Assembly (NCBI GenBank): GCA_029067085.1
Contig: JAIEFE010000014.1
Span: 364,910 to 428,909 of the forward strand
Length of the DNA: 64,000 nucleotides
Reading direction: 5' to 3'
Origin: Lachnospiraceae bacterium
Lineage (GTDB): Bacteria; Bacillota; Clostridia; Lachnospirales; Lachnospiraceae
The notes under the pieces were generated by a model. The model ran no database searches. It saw only the letters and a list, made by a program, of their open reading frames with translations, and had not been told where the DNA came from. Made by a program: the position numbers and the translations under genes. Shown piece by piece: positions 41,912 through 50,878 of the stretch. Numbering within the stretch: the first letter of the stretch is position 1; every line of letters starts with the position of its first letter.

Positions 41912-43447
41912 CTATTTCCCCGCTTTCTCATCCCACACAGGAACTTCCGTTCCTGCCTCCTTGGAGGTAAAAGGCGTGCCGTCCTGCTTCTCAAAGTGAT
42001 CCGTGGCCCGCTTCACATAGGAAAATCCAAGGTAGAGAAGCGGGATATTGCAGTATGCAATCAGGATATTGGCAAAGTCCGAGAGATCCCACAGGGAGCC
42101 CAGATCCATACCCGCAATGCTGGTCAGGACGCCAAAAGACACCACAAGCAGACATAATACCCTGATGAAATAGAGAAAAGACTTCTTTGCGGATATCCTG
42201 CTCGCACAGATTTCTGTGAAGGAGAAAAAGCCCAGCAGACAGGTAAAGGCAAAGAGTCCGAAACACAGCGAGATCAAAAGTGATACCGCGCTGTTAAAAA
42301 CTGTACCCGGCGCAAGCTCCGTAGCGGACGCCAGATACTTGGGAAGCTTTCCTAAATCAAACCAGGCCGCCGCATTGTCCGTCAGCCACACCCTGCCCAT
42401 GATGACCACAAAACCGGTCAGCGTACAAATTACGATCGTATCAAGGAAGACGCCGATTGCCTGCACACAACCCTGATCACAGGGATGCGCCGCATTGGAA
42501 GCCGCAGCAGGCATGGTGATCGTGCCCTGTCCTGCTTCATTGGACATCAAGCCGCGCTTTACGCCCTGAATCAGCGCCACACCAAACGCACCGCCAAAGA
42601 CCGCCTCCGGCCGAAAGGCTTGTGTGAAGACCGCGTAGAAGAACCATGGAATCCTTGTAAAATTCACTACGATCAGAACCAACACTGTCAATACATAGAC
42701 GACCGCCATAATGGGGACCAGAATATCCGTCACCTTGGTCACCTTACGGATGCCGCCCCAGGAAATGATCACCATGGCCACGATCAGCACTGCAAAGGAA
42801 ATCCAATAGAGCGCCGAGTTTGTGGGAATTGTATGCCCAATGAGCACCTCCGCGATCTGTCCGATGGATGAGACGGTATTAAAGCCCTGTGCCGGAAAAC
42901 ACAGGAGCGCATAGATAATATACATCACCGAAAGGAGCACGCCCACCACGGCCGAGCCCTTTAAGAGCCGTTTCCCGTAGAAGGCCAGACCGCCCACATA
43001 CTCATCGTCCCTTTTCTCTTTAAAGATCTGGGCAAGCGTTGACTCCGTATAGGCCGTCGCCATACCAAAAAACGCCGAGACCCACATCCAGAATAAAGCA
43101 CCCGGACCGCCGATGGAAATCGCTCCCGTCACGCCCAAAATATTGCCCGGTCCGACCCGCATCGCCGTGGACAGGAAAAAGGCCGCCAGCGGCGATATGC
43201 CCGTCTGCGCCGCCTTGCTCGTCTTCAGGACACGGATTCCGTGACCGAAATGCCTGACCTGAATAAACCTAAGTCTACAGCTGAAATAAATGCCTGATCC
43301 CAAAAGCAGAATGATCGCCAACGAAAAATTTCCCAGAATCGGTATCGATCCATACCATGAAAAGTTGGACGGAAAATCCCAAAACAGATCGGAGACGACC
43401 TGAATTTTGGAGCAGACTGCGTTGATCGCGTCAAACAGTGATTGCAT
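41912..43447 (-). CDS. AGCS-family sodium:alanine/glycine symporter
   Basis: About 511 residues with about eleven membrane segments. Family signatures are clear: AFFLSTAMRVGPGNILGVTGAISIGGPGALFWMWVSAFFGMATAYTESTLAQ near 85-140, GVKRGLMSNEAGQGTITMPAAASNAAHPCDQGCVQAIGVFLDTIVICT near 300-345. It carries alanine or glycine with sodium. I start at the ATG at 43447, preceded by GGAGG; the open frame extends 16 codons upstream without one. No glycine riboswitch is recognisable in the leader, only two small hairpins. Confidence 0.94.
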   Translation of the reverse strand: MQSLFDAINAVCSKIQVVSDLFWDFPSNFSWYGSIPILGNFSLAIILLLGSGIYFSCRLRFIQVRHFGHGIRVLKTSKAAQTGISPLAAFFLSTAMRVGPGNILGVTGAISIGGPGALFWMWVSAFFGMATAYTESTLAQIFKEKRDDEYVGGLAFYGKRLLKGSAVVGVLLSVMYIIYALLCFPAQGFNTVSSIGQIAEVLIGHTIPTNSALYWISFAVLIVAMVIISWGGIRKVTKVTDILVPIMAVVYVLTVLVLIVVNFTRIPWFFYAVFTQAFRPEAVFGGAFGVALIQGVKRGLMSNEAGQGTITMPAAASNAAHPCDQGCVQAIGVFLDTIVICTLTGFVVIMGRVWLTDNAAAWFDLGKLPKYLASATELAPGTVFNSAVSLLISLCFGLFAFTCLLGFFSFTEICASRISAKKSFLYFIRVLCLLVVSFGVLTSIAGMDLGSLWDLSDFANILIAYCNIPLLYLGFSYVKRATDHFEKQDGTPFTSKEAGTEVPVWDEKAGK

Positions 43448-43611
43448 ATGTAGTATCCTCCTCTCAGAAAACACAACCATATCGCAGAGAACCACAGATT
43501 CTCCCGAGGTTACTCTCGAAGAAATTTACTCTGTCTATATTAGTATACTATGCGTAAAGGACGAAATGCAACCACTCCGCTCACAATATTACGTTTCTGC
43601 TTTTTTTGATT

Positions 43612-44232
43612 TTATACCGAAAAAATATCTAAAACTTCAGACAAGTTATCAACTTCATAATCCGCTTGTTCGTGTTCGCTCGAAATCTTCCAATACTTCC
43701 CGCATCCCTGTTTGATCCAAATCGTTTTCATCCCAAGTTCTTTCGCAGGTACAATATCATTCTCTATCCTGTCTCCAACCATAACTGCATGCTGCGGTTT
43801 ACAATTCGCTCTGTTAAGAGCAATTTCAAAAATTCTTTTGTCCGGCTTCGCTACACCTTCTTCCGCCGAAGCAATGACCAACTTAATGTACTTTAAAATT
43901 CCGAACTCTTTCAGCCTTTTTTCTGTTCCCGGTGATTGATTGGCAATGACCCCTATATTATATTTTTCACTTAATTTCCTTAAGCACACTTCTGTCTCGC
44001 TATATAAGATTTCGTCTTCAACTCTCCATTTAGGCTTTTCTACATTCAGAAGTTTCATGGTTTCCAGATCGCCTTTTCTATTTTCCTTGTAAAATTCCAA
44101 AGCCGTTTGATAAACATATTCATAAGATACCTTTGCTGTTTCTGCAACGGTTTTCAATCTTTCCTCATAGGCTTTGCTTTCGTCCACCAAGGTCGATCCA
44201 ACATCAAAAAATATCCATTCAATATTCTTCAT
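43612..44232 (-). CDS. HAD-family hydrolase
   Basis: A 206-residue HAD subfamily IA phosphatase. Motif I is WIFFDVGSTLVDE, where the second conserved Asp is replaced by Ser (DVGST). Motif II lies in GVIANQSPG, motif III in GVAKPDKRIFEIAL (Lys), motif IV in VMVGDRIENDIVPAKELGM. A helical cap lies between motifs I and II. The DxGxT form of motif I is also found in phosphatases lacking the general acid Asp, so activity may differ. GGAAGG precedes the start. Substrate unknown. Confidence 0.87.
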   Translation of the reverse strand: MKNIEWIFFDVGSTLVDESKAYEERLKTVAETAKVSYEYVYQTALEFYKENRKGDLETMKLLNVEKPKWRVEDEILYSETEVCLRKLSEKYNIGVIANQSPGTEKRLKEFGILKYIKLVIASAEEGVAKPDKRIFEIALNRANCKPQHAVMVGDRIENDIVPAKELGMKTIWIKQGCGKYWKISSEHEQADYEVDNLSEVLDIFSV

Positions 44233-44470
44233 AAGGTTCCTTCCGATGTCCTTTCCTCTTATAAACTACACTCTATATCATTTCCCCATTCTCAACCTGA
44301 ACAGCAACCTGCCAATCATCTCCTTAGCGTAATACTGACTAGAATATATCATAAACCAGCCATCTTGCCTAGCGCCAAAAGCCTAAAAATATGAGGAATT
44401 TTAATAGTAATATGAGCGTTATCGTGATACTCTATTAGTGATACGATCAGAATTTATTTAGGTGGCTAAT

Positions 44471-45337
44471 ATGATAAAAATAATAGATACATATTCTCAA
44501 ATTTTGGAGCTGTTTGAAAGAGAAAACTTTAGTTTAGAGAAATGGCGTAAATACATAAATTTGATTTATGCAAATTCTTCTCAAATGTTTGAAGACGATA
44601 TAAAGGAATACATTAACACAGGTAAATATACCTTTGAAAAGGACTTTTTACCGATTATCAATGCTGTATATAAAAACCCTTCTTTAGAGCAGTTACATGA
44701 TTCATTTAGAGTAGTTACGAATGGTCTGAATGAAAAAGTTATTGAAAGCTTTGGGCGAGAACTGCATGTAGAAATTGTTTTATATTTAGGACTTTGCAAT
44801 GCTGCGGGTTGGGCAACTCAAATCGATGGAAAAAATACCGTTTTGTTAGGTGTTGAGAAAATCATAGAACTTAATTGGCAAAACATAAATGAACTTTATG
44901 GCCTTATATACCATGAATTAGGGCATATATATCATAAACAATATGGTTGTTTAAAGCAGTACAGTGATAATAATAAGAAGAATTTTGTATGGCAATTGTT
45001 CACCGAGGGAATTGCTATGTATTTTGAACAAGTTTTAGTTAATGACCTTAATTATTATCATCAAGATAAAAAAGGTTGGAGAAGTTGGTGCGAAAATCAT
45101 TTTCAACAGATATTATTAGATTTTAATGCTGATTTATCGACGATGTCAAGAATAAGCCAAAGATATTTTGGAGATTTGGCAGATTATTATGGGAGAGGTG
45201 ATGTGGGATATTATCTTGGAACAAAACTTGTTCACTATCTATGCAAAAAATACTCTTTTGAGCAGCTGATTAATATGAAACTTGATGATATATATGATGA
45301 ATATTTGGTGTTTGTAGAATCACAACAGCAGATATAA
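44471..45337 (+). CDS. Cytosolic zinc metallopeptidase (gluzincin-like)
   Basis: About 288 residues, no signal peptide. The zinc site is YHELGHIYH (His148, Glu149, His152), with a third ligand candidate in FTEGIAMYFE (Glu179), about 27 residues on, as in gluzincins and DUF2268-like peptidases. The N-terminal 140 residues are helical and unassigned. I start at the ATG at 44471 with AGGTGG 5 bases before it; a GTG nine bases upstream is possible. AT-rich compared with its neighbours, suggesting transfer. Divergent from the HAD gene. Confidence 0.78.
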   Translation: MIKIIDTYSQILELFERENFSLEKWRKYINLIYANSSQMFEDDIKEYINTGKYTFEKDFLPIINAVYKNPSLEQLHDSFRVVTNGLNEKVIESFGRELHVEIVLYLGLCNAAGWATQIDGKNTVLLGVEKIIELNWQNINELYGLIYHELGHIYHKQYGCLKQYSDNNKKNFVWQLFTEGIAMYFEQVLVNDLNYYHQDKKGWRSWCENHFQQILLDFNADLSTMSRISQRYFGDLADYYGRGDVGYYLGTKLVHYLCKKYSFEQLINMKLDDIYDEYLVFVESQQQI

Positions 45338-45422
45338 CAGAAACCAAAACGAGCAACAGTCCCACAGTTTCAGGCGGGACCTAACATCTGGTATTCACGG
45401 AACAGACATCCATAGATTTCAG

Positions 45423-45468
45423 TTCTACTGAAAACTTTTACCATAATAATGAAAAGTTTTCAGTAGAA
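45423..45468. terminator. 17-base perfect hairpin between convergent genes
   Basis: Arms 45423-45439 and 45452-45468 are perfect inverted copies with a 12-base loop. It lies between the converging peptidase and reductase genes, and could be a bidirectional terminator, though it is AT-rich and lacks a long T-run. A palindromic mobile repeat is the other reading. Confidence 0.6.
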
Positions 45469-45518
45469 TATCATGCAAGGGATCGTCGATTGCCAGGGCA
45501 TATAACGCACGATCTACT

Positions 45519-46664
45519 TTACCCAAACAGCGCCGCCGTCTTACCCATCCGCTCCGATATCTTCACACCGAAAGGACAGCGGCTCTCGCAGGCTTTACAG
45601 CCAATGCACGCATCCGCCTTATGTTCCAACGCAAGATAATGCTCCCTCACGGTAGCCGGAACCTCCTCCTGCATCATGGCGAGATCATAATATTTATTCA
45701 CCATTGCAATGTCGATCTCTTTCGGGCAGGGCTTGCAATGTCCACAGTATGTACACTCGCCCTTACCGAACGTATTGCGGGGCGCCTTTGCCAGGACTGC
45801 GGCATAATTCTTTTCCGCCTCATCTGCGCTCTCATAGGCCACCGCCTGTTCCACATGTTCAGGCGTATCATATCCTGCCAAAACAGACGCAACTGCCGGA
45901 CGAGTCAGACAGTAATGAATGCACTGTACCGGTGTCAACGCCACGCCAAAGGGAGATCGCGCTGCATCAAACAAACGGCCTCCCGCATAAGGCTTCATGA
46001 CAGTAATACCCACATCGTTCTGTTCGCACAGTTTATAAACTTCCGACCGCGCCGGATCAATACCTCCAAATCCGTCCTGATATTCTTCTGCAAAATAATC
46101 GTCAATATTATCCGTGGGCGGCAAAAGATCAAACGCGGGATTAATGCTGAACAGGATCATCTCAACCAGCCCGCTCTCCACAGCCTTTTTCGCCATGAGG
46201 GGATTGTGCGTGCTCATGCCGATGTGACGGATCGTACCATTCGCTTTCAATTCTTTCACATATTCGATATATGGCCCGTTCATGGCATGATTCCAGTCAT
46301 CTTCCTGATCAATGAAATGTATCATGCCCAGATCGATATAATCCGTCTGCAGTCTCGTCAGTAAGTCCTCAAAAGCCTCCCTGCATTTCTCCACATCGCG
46401 GCTTCTTTCGTACTGCCCGTTCTGCCAGGTGGAACCGATATGCCCCTGAATAAACCATTTCTCGCGCCTTCCCGCAAACGCTTTCCCGATCTTTGTGCGG
46501 ACATTCGGTTCTGACATCCAGCAATCCAGAATATTGATCCCCAGCTCCTCCGCGCGGTCGATCATAGCCTTACATTCCTCATAGTTGTGACGTTCCAGCC
46601 ACTCGCCCCCAAAACCGACCTCACTGACCATCAATTCCGTTTTTCCAAGTCTGCGATACTGCAT
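45519..46664 (-). CDS. Aldo/keto reductase with C-terminal 4Fe-4S ferredoxin domain
   Basis: About 381 residues. The N-terminal TIM-barrel AKR has MQYRRLGKTELMVSEVGFGG, TRLQTDYIDLGMIHF and HIGMSTHNP. In place of the usual DTA-Tyr region it has ILDCWMSEPNVRTKIG, so the catalytic Tyr is not where expected. The C-terminal part carries two cysteine clusters, CTYCGHCKPCP and CIGCKACESRCP, typical of 4Fe-4S binding. Such fusions in anaerobes are thought to use ferredoxin-like electron transfer. Start at 46664, preceded by GGAGGG; the longer frame has no ribosome site. Substrate unknown. Confidence 0.9.
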   Translation of the reverse strand: MQYRRLGKTELMVSEVGFGGEWLERHNYEECKAMIDRAEELGINILDCWMSEPNVRTKIGKAFAGRREKWFIQGHIGSTWQNGQYERSRDVEKCREAFEDLLTRLQTDYIDLGMIHFIDQEDDWNHAMNGPYIEYVKELKANGTIRHIGMSTHNPLMAKKAVESGLVEMILFSINPAFDLLPPTDNIDDYFAEEYQDGFGGIDPARSEVYKLCEQNDVGITVMKPYAGGRLFDAARSPFGVALTPVQCIHYCLTRPAVASVLAGYDTPEHVEQAVAYESADEAEKNYAAVLAKAPRNTFGKGECTYCGHCKPCPKEIDIAMVNKYYDLAMMQEEVPATVREHYLALEHKADACIGCKACESRCPFGVKISERMGKTAALFG

Positions 46665-46818
46665 GGTTTCCCTCCTTATAACCAAAATAATTTGCTGCAA
46701 ATGAAATCTTTGTAGAATCACATTTCTTCCTGATTATAAACAGTATAACATGGCTATTTGGCTTTGTCATTATATCTAATTAAGTATAACACGCAGCAAC
46801 AGTCTTTGATCAGATATT

Positions 46819-47715
46819 TTAGGCATCCACTTTCATATCAGCAAATTTCACAAACAGAAAAACCGCAATGACCATCATCGGCAGCAGCAGAATCACAAAG
46901 GAAACCGCACCGTCAGCTTTCCATCCCGTAATTTTATCCGGATTGATAAAATACTGCAGAATGGAGGGCGATGAATTATTGACTGCATGAAGAAATGCGG
47001 CAGGCCAAATGGAACCGGTCCTGTAGGTCAAAAAGGTAAGGATCATGCCCATAAACACGCACATAACACACATAGCCGCAAAACCTGTAAAAGGATAGCC
47101 GACATAATCGCGGCCGAAATTATGCCCGACATAGGTAAGGGGCCAATGCCATATCCCCCAGAGGATTCCGCCAAAGGCAACCGCCTTTTTGGCGCCCCAG
47201 AGCTTTATCATCTTGGGCATCATATATCCCCGCCATCCGGCTTCCTCGCCAAAGGCTGCAAAGGAGGCTATTGTACCGGAGATCATCATGGTCAACGGCT
47301 GAATATAGATGATGGGCCGCTCCTGTTCCGTGATCTCTAAAAGCGCCGGATAGGAAGGATCGAAAGCCTTCGGTGAAAGCAGAAGCATGAGAGCGTAGCC
47401 CAGTTCAAAATAAACCCACGGGAGAATCATTGCCAGCACAAAATAAATCCATTTTCCATCCCGAAAGGAGATTCCGAGAAGCAGGGAATCCCTGCCCGTT
47501 ACGGCAAATCCTTCCCTGGTCACATATCTTGTCAGCAGCGCCGCGAGAGCAGGAAAAAGCATAGCAAGGCACACAAACTGATCCATACCGGAAAGCGTGC
47601 CATCCGCCATCCAGATATTGCCCGAAAAAATATAGGCAAAAAAGATGATCCATGTGAATCCGAATGCAAAAGCCAAATAAACAAAAAGTCTCTTGGTTTC
47701 CATTTTTCTATCCAT
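46819..47715 (-). CDS. CPBP-family intramembrane metalloprotease
   Basis: About 298 residues with eight or so membrane segments. Motif 1 is FGEEAGWRGYMMPKM, motif 2 GGILWGIWHWPLTY, motif 3 AAFLHAVNNSS; together they form the metal-binding site of CPBP (Abi/CAAX-like) proteases. Some members give immunity to bacteriocins, others are CAAX-type processing enzymes. The start at 47715 overlaps the upstream permease gene by 8 bases, with GGAGG 9 bases before it, so this is the last gene of the GntR/ABC operon. Confidence 0.9.
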   Translation of the reverse strand: MDRKMETKRLFVYLAFAFGFTWIIFFAYIFSGNIWMADGTLSGMDQFVCLAMLFPALAALLTRYVTREGFAVTGRDSLLLGISFRDGKWIYFVLAMILPWVYFELGYALMLLLSPKAFDPSYPALLEITEQERPIIYIQPLTMMISGTIASFAAFGEEAGWRGYMMPKMIKLWGAKKAVAFGGILWGIWHWPLTYVGHNFGRDYVGYPFTGFAAMCVMCVFMGMILTFLTYRTGSIWPAAFLHAVNNSSPSILQYFINPDKITGWKADGAVSFVILLLPMMVIAVFLFVKFADMKVDA

Positions 47716-48508
47716 TGATTTCCACCTCCCTGTTGTGATTGATCCTGCAGGTAATCCGATAGGAGAGCCAGAAAAGGAAAAGTTCTGCAACCGGAGACAG
47801 GATAGAAATCAGCACTGCGATAAGCGGATGTTCTTCGCACCAGTTGATAAAGATGAAAATATCAAAATTCTTAAAAATAGCTAGATTACCAAAGAACAAA
47901 TATGCCATGGCCAAAAAGGCTGCCCCTTCTAAAATGGCCGTTTTAACCAGCATTCCTTTTTTCACGCCAAAGGTAATGAAAAATGGCAATTCGATAGCAG
48001 CCAGTATGAGACTAAGCCCCAAAAACGCCATCAAGAATTGGGAAAGAACCATAAGGCATTCAGCGCTGTTGGTATCTCCCGCCACGCTGTTAAATATCAT
48101 GATCCAAATCGTGTCCAGAGAAAACAAAGAATAGACAGCAATTCCGATAAACAGATATTTGGATGCAATGTACGCATTTTTATCAAGCGGCAGCGCAGCT
48201 GTATACTGCCTTGTCTTGTTCTTTTCATCATGTCTGCAGATGGCGGCACTCCATGTGGTTGCCGGATACAATCCGACGATCATAAACAGCAGAGGCAGTT
48301 GTACCAGCATACTATCCCGAAGCTCACCGACTGACATTTCCACTAATTCTCCCGCTTCATTTTCCGTCATGCCCATTGACGTGACTGTGGTCACATTTCC
48401 CGGAAACAAAAATCTTAATATCAGAAAGAAAAGCGTGCATCCGGTCAAAATCAACACGATCCACCTGCCCTTGATTCCGATAAAGTCCTTATATAAAAGT
48501 CCTGCCAT
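47708..48508 (-). CDS. ABC-2 type permease subunit
   Basis: A 266-residue membrane protein with six predicted membrane segments, beginning MAGLLYKDFIGIKGRWIVLILTG, a start typical of ABC2_membrane permeases paired with YtrB/BcrA-type ATPases. Near 95 RQYTAALPLDKNAYIASKYLF matches the loop conserved in these subunits. It overlaps the preceding permease stop by one base (TAATG). Together with the other permease and ATPase it forms an exporter or peptide-sensing/immunity transporter. Confidence 0.85.
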   Translation of the reverse strand: MAGLLYKDFIGIKGRWIVLILTGCTLFFLILRFLFPGNVTTVTSMGMTENEAGELVEMSVGELRDSMLVQLPLLFMIVGLYPATTWSAAICRHDEKNKTRQYTAALPLDKNAYIASKYLFIGIAVYSLFSLDTIWIMIFNSVAGDTNSAECLMVLSQFLMAFLGLSLILAAIELPFFITFGVKKGMLVKTAILEGAAFLAMAYLFFGNLAIFKNFDIFIFINWCEEHPLIAVLISILSPVAELFLFWLSYRITCRINHNREVEING

Positions 48509-49275
48509 TATGCCACACCCCGCTTTCTTTCTGCTATGCGCACAGCCATAAAATAGGCTCCGCCGGAAATAATCATTGCAGCGATCAAAAGGATATAGGA
48601 TCTGTGGAACATAAATTCTGTTGTCCGATGATACACTTCCATTAGCGCGTTATCGTCGGAATCCATCAGAAAAGCCCTCAGTCTGCTATAATTGGGACAT
48701 ACATACACGACGATTCCCACCAGCAGGGGAATGACATTCGCATAGGTGGTTTTCCCTTTTCCCAGAATATATACCAGCAAAATAAACAGGCTGATATACA
48801 TCATCATAATAGATGCAAAAGTTATGATAACGCCGCAAAATTTCCCCAACGAAACAATACTGGTCAAAGATGATAAAAGAATGCTCATGATCAGGTCAAC
48901 CGCCATACCTATGGCGATAAATAAGTAGCCCGCTATAAATCTGCACGCCACCCGCCTGCTGATGGAAACCGGCAGAGCAGAAGCGACCTTATAAAAGGAG
49001 GCATTTTCATCATCCACAAAGAGATTCGTGATATCCCCTGTGCATGCAATGGGGATCAGCATAAATAAAAGCAGCGCATTGACTGCAAACATGGTAATCC
49101 CTGTCTCCGTACTCTCCCCTGAATCGATCATCTCCGTAAAACCAGCGTGGATGTTCCCGAAATTATAGCTTAAGACAAACATAACAGAAATCACAATGAC
49201 ACCGACAATGATAAATCCATAATTGATCAATTGTTTTTTCAGACAGAAAAAGTCTTTTATCAACAATCCTTTCAT
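48508..49275 (-). CDS. ABC-2 type permease subunit
   Basis: A 255-residue membrane protein with six segments; MKGLLIKDFFCLKKQLINYG at the start and SFYKVASALPVSISRRVACRFIAGYLF near 95-120 mirror the second permease, so the two form a heterodimer of related subunits. The start overlaps the ATPase stop by 4 bases. Substrate not predictable; neighbours suggest antimicrobial-peptide response. Confidence 0.85.
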   Translation of the reverse strand: MKGLLIKDFFCLKKQLINYGFIIVGVIVISVMFVLSYNFGNIHAGFTEMIDSGESTETGITMFAVNALLLFMLIPIACTGDITNLFVDDENASFYKVASALPVSISRRVACRFIAGYLFIAIGMAVDLIMSILLSSLTSIVSLGKFCGVIITFASIMMMYISLFILLVYILGKGKTTYANVIPLLVGIVVYVCPNYSRLRAFLMDSDDNALMEVYHRTTEFMFHRSYILLIAAMIISGGAYFMAVRIAERKRGVA

Positions 49276-50171
49276 ACATCTTCCTGCCTTTCCGACACTC
49301 TATATCCCTTTGCACGATTGACATAGTAGATCATGATTTCCTCAAGTCCTGCCGGCTCTATGATCATTCCCGGATACAACTTTTCCGCGGCTTTTCTGTC
49401 GTTAACCAAAACCTCCGCTCCCAGGCTGGAGATTTCCGCTGATACAATGAAAGCCTCATTGACATTCTTTATTTCATCCTTTTTGCAGCGAAGAATACCA
49501 TGCTTTTCAAGCATCTCATCCTTGTTTCCTTTCAGGACGATCTTTCCGCCGTCAATAAATACGACCTCATCCGCCAGCTTTTCCAAATCTCCCGTAATAT
49601 GGGAGGACAGCAGAATGGTGTGATCTTCCTCCACTACGAATTCGCGGAAGATCTGCAGCATTTCATTCCTTACGATAGGATCCAGACCCGAGGTGGGTTC
49701 GTCCATGATCAGAAGCTTCGCCCCATGGGAAAGAGCCGTGGCGATCTGCAGCTTCATTCTCATTCCTCTTGAAAAGCTTCCGCAGGCTTTTTTGACCGGA
49801 AGAGAAAAGCGATTCAAATACGCAAAATATTTTTCCTGATCCCAGTTTTTGTACACATTCTTCATGATGGTGTTGATCTGTTTTGCATTCAAAAAATCGT
49901 GAAATCCCATTTCATCAAAGACGACCCCTATATTTTCGCGAAGCGCTGCAGAGTCCTTATCCACGCTTTTTCCAAATACATATACTTCCCCGTCGTCTCT
50001 CTTGATGGCGTCCAGAATAATCTGGATCGTGGTTGTCTTACCGGCGCCGTTCTGGCCGATAAATCCGCATACAGAGCCTTCCGGGACGGAGAAGCTCACA
50101 TCGTCCAGTTTAAAGTCCCCGTAATCCTTTGATACACCCTTCAATTCAATTACATTTCCAGTATCTTTCAT
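49272..50171 (-). CDS. ABC transporter ATPase (YtrB/BcrA-like)
   Basis: A 299-residue ATPase. Walker A GQNGAGKTTT near 40, signature SFSRGMRMKLQIATAL near 133 (SRGMR in place of LSGGQ, as usual in this subfamily), Walker B KLLIMDEPTSGLDP near 155, and the H-loop LLSSHITGD. The C-terminal 80 residues form an accessory region. It drives the two permeases encoded immediately downstream. GntR/YtrA-type regulator lies 79 bases upstream. Confidence 0.93.
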   Translation of the reverse strand: MKDTGNVIELKGVSKDYGDFKLDDVSFSVPEGSVCGFIGQNGAGKTTTIQIILDAIKRDDGEVYVFGKSVDKDSAALRENIGVVFDEMGFHDFLNAKQINTIMKNVYKNWDQEKYFAYLNRFSLPVKKACGSFSRGMRMKLQIATALSHGAKLLIMDEPTSGLDPIVRNEMLQIFREFVVEEDHTILLSSHITGDLEKLADEVVFIDGGKIVLKGNKDEMLEKHGILRCKKDEIKNVNEAFIVSAEISSLGAEVLVNDRKAAEKLYPGMIIEPAGLEEIMIYYVNRAKGYRVSERQEDV

Positions 50172-50250
50172 AACTGATCCTTTCTTTTCCTGCTGCCTCA
50201 GAGCACTTCCACATGCATTTGCCGAATCAAGGATGTGTCAGTAGGCCGGC

Positions 50251-50631
50251 CTAGCGATTTTTCTCCTCATATAAAAGACACAGCATTTCCTGAAGTTCAT
50301 CCAACGTGATCCTGCCCAGAGCAGCCTTATCCACTGCACTTTCCAAAAGCTCCTGAATGGCAAACATCATATTTTCCTTTACGATGTCGCTGTTGATCCC
50401 CTTTACAAAGCTTCCCTTTCCCGTGACAGAGTAAATAAAACCGTCCCTTTCAAGATCCTCATAGGCACGTTTCGTCGTAATAATACTGATTTTCAGTTCC
50501 TTTGCCAGAACTCTCATGGAAGGAAGAGCGTCCCCTTCCTCCAATTCGCCAGTCATGATCTGGCTCTTAATCTGTTCCTCAATCTGTTCATAGAGAGGCA
50601 CTCCTGAACTGTTTGAAATAAGAATATCCAT
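50251..50631 (-). CDS. GntR-family regulator, YtrA subfamily
   Basis: About 126 residues. The winged helix is VPLYEQIEEQIKSQIMTGELEEGDALPSMRVLAKELKISIITTKRAYEDLERDGFIYSVTGKGSFV, followed by a short C-terminal dimer segment of about 45 residues, the hallmark of the YtrA group that controls ABC transporter operons. I start at the ATG at 50631 (AAGGA 7 bases upstream), because an upstream in-frame ATG lies before the promoter's -10 box. It is the first gene of the operon and probably represses it. Confidence 0.9.
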   Translation of the reverse strand: MDILISNSSGVPLYEQIEEQIKSQIMTGELEEGDALPSMRVLAKELKISIITTKRAYEDLERDGFIYSVTGKGSFVKGINSDIVKENMMFAIQELLESAVDKAALGRITLDELQEMLCLLYEEKNR

Positions 50632-50694
50632 AATTTTTCCTTTGCGCATAGGATCGTCTGTGAATCTGTGCACGTATTCACAGAACTGATTATT

Positions 50695-50732
50695 GTATAT
50701 ACTCATTATATACAATTATGAAGCTTTGTCAA
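50695..50732 (-). promoter_or_regulatory. Promoter and operator of the GntR/ABC/CPBP operon
   Basis: On the minus strand TTGACA (50727-50732), 16-base spacer, TATAAT (50705-50710). A perfect palindrome, GTATATA-N5-TATATAC, spans 50695-50713 and covers the -10 box and start point. YtrA-type repressors bind such sites. Confidence 0.82.
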
Positions 50733-50794
50733 CAAATAAAAATTCGAGTGCCCGCGCACTTGATTGCTTAACACTGTCGCAATTTCTTATAGCA

Positions 50795-50829
50795 TAAAAA
50801 AATGGAGCGGCCACCAATCAAATGACCGC
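50795..50829 (-). terminator. Terminator after the MerR gene
   Basis: GCGGTCA/TGGCCGC (one G-U pair), followed on the minus strand by TCCATTTTTTT; about 50 bases past the MerR stop. Confidence 0.75.
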
Positions 50830-50878
50830 ACCACCCAAAATACTGATTTCCTGCAAAAATACCATACCTTAATTTTTA

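Noticed and set aside
43448..43600. Glycine riboswitch before the sodium:alanine symporter
   Set aside because: The leader has only two small hairpins and none of the conserved glycine-aptamer segments.
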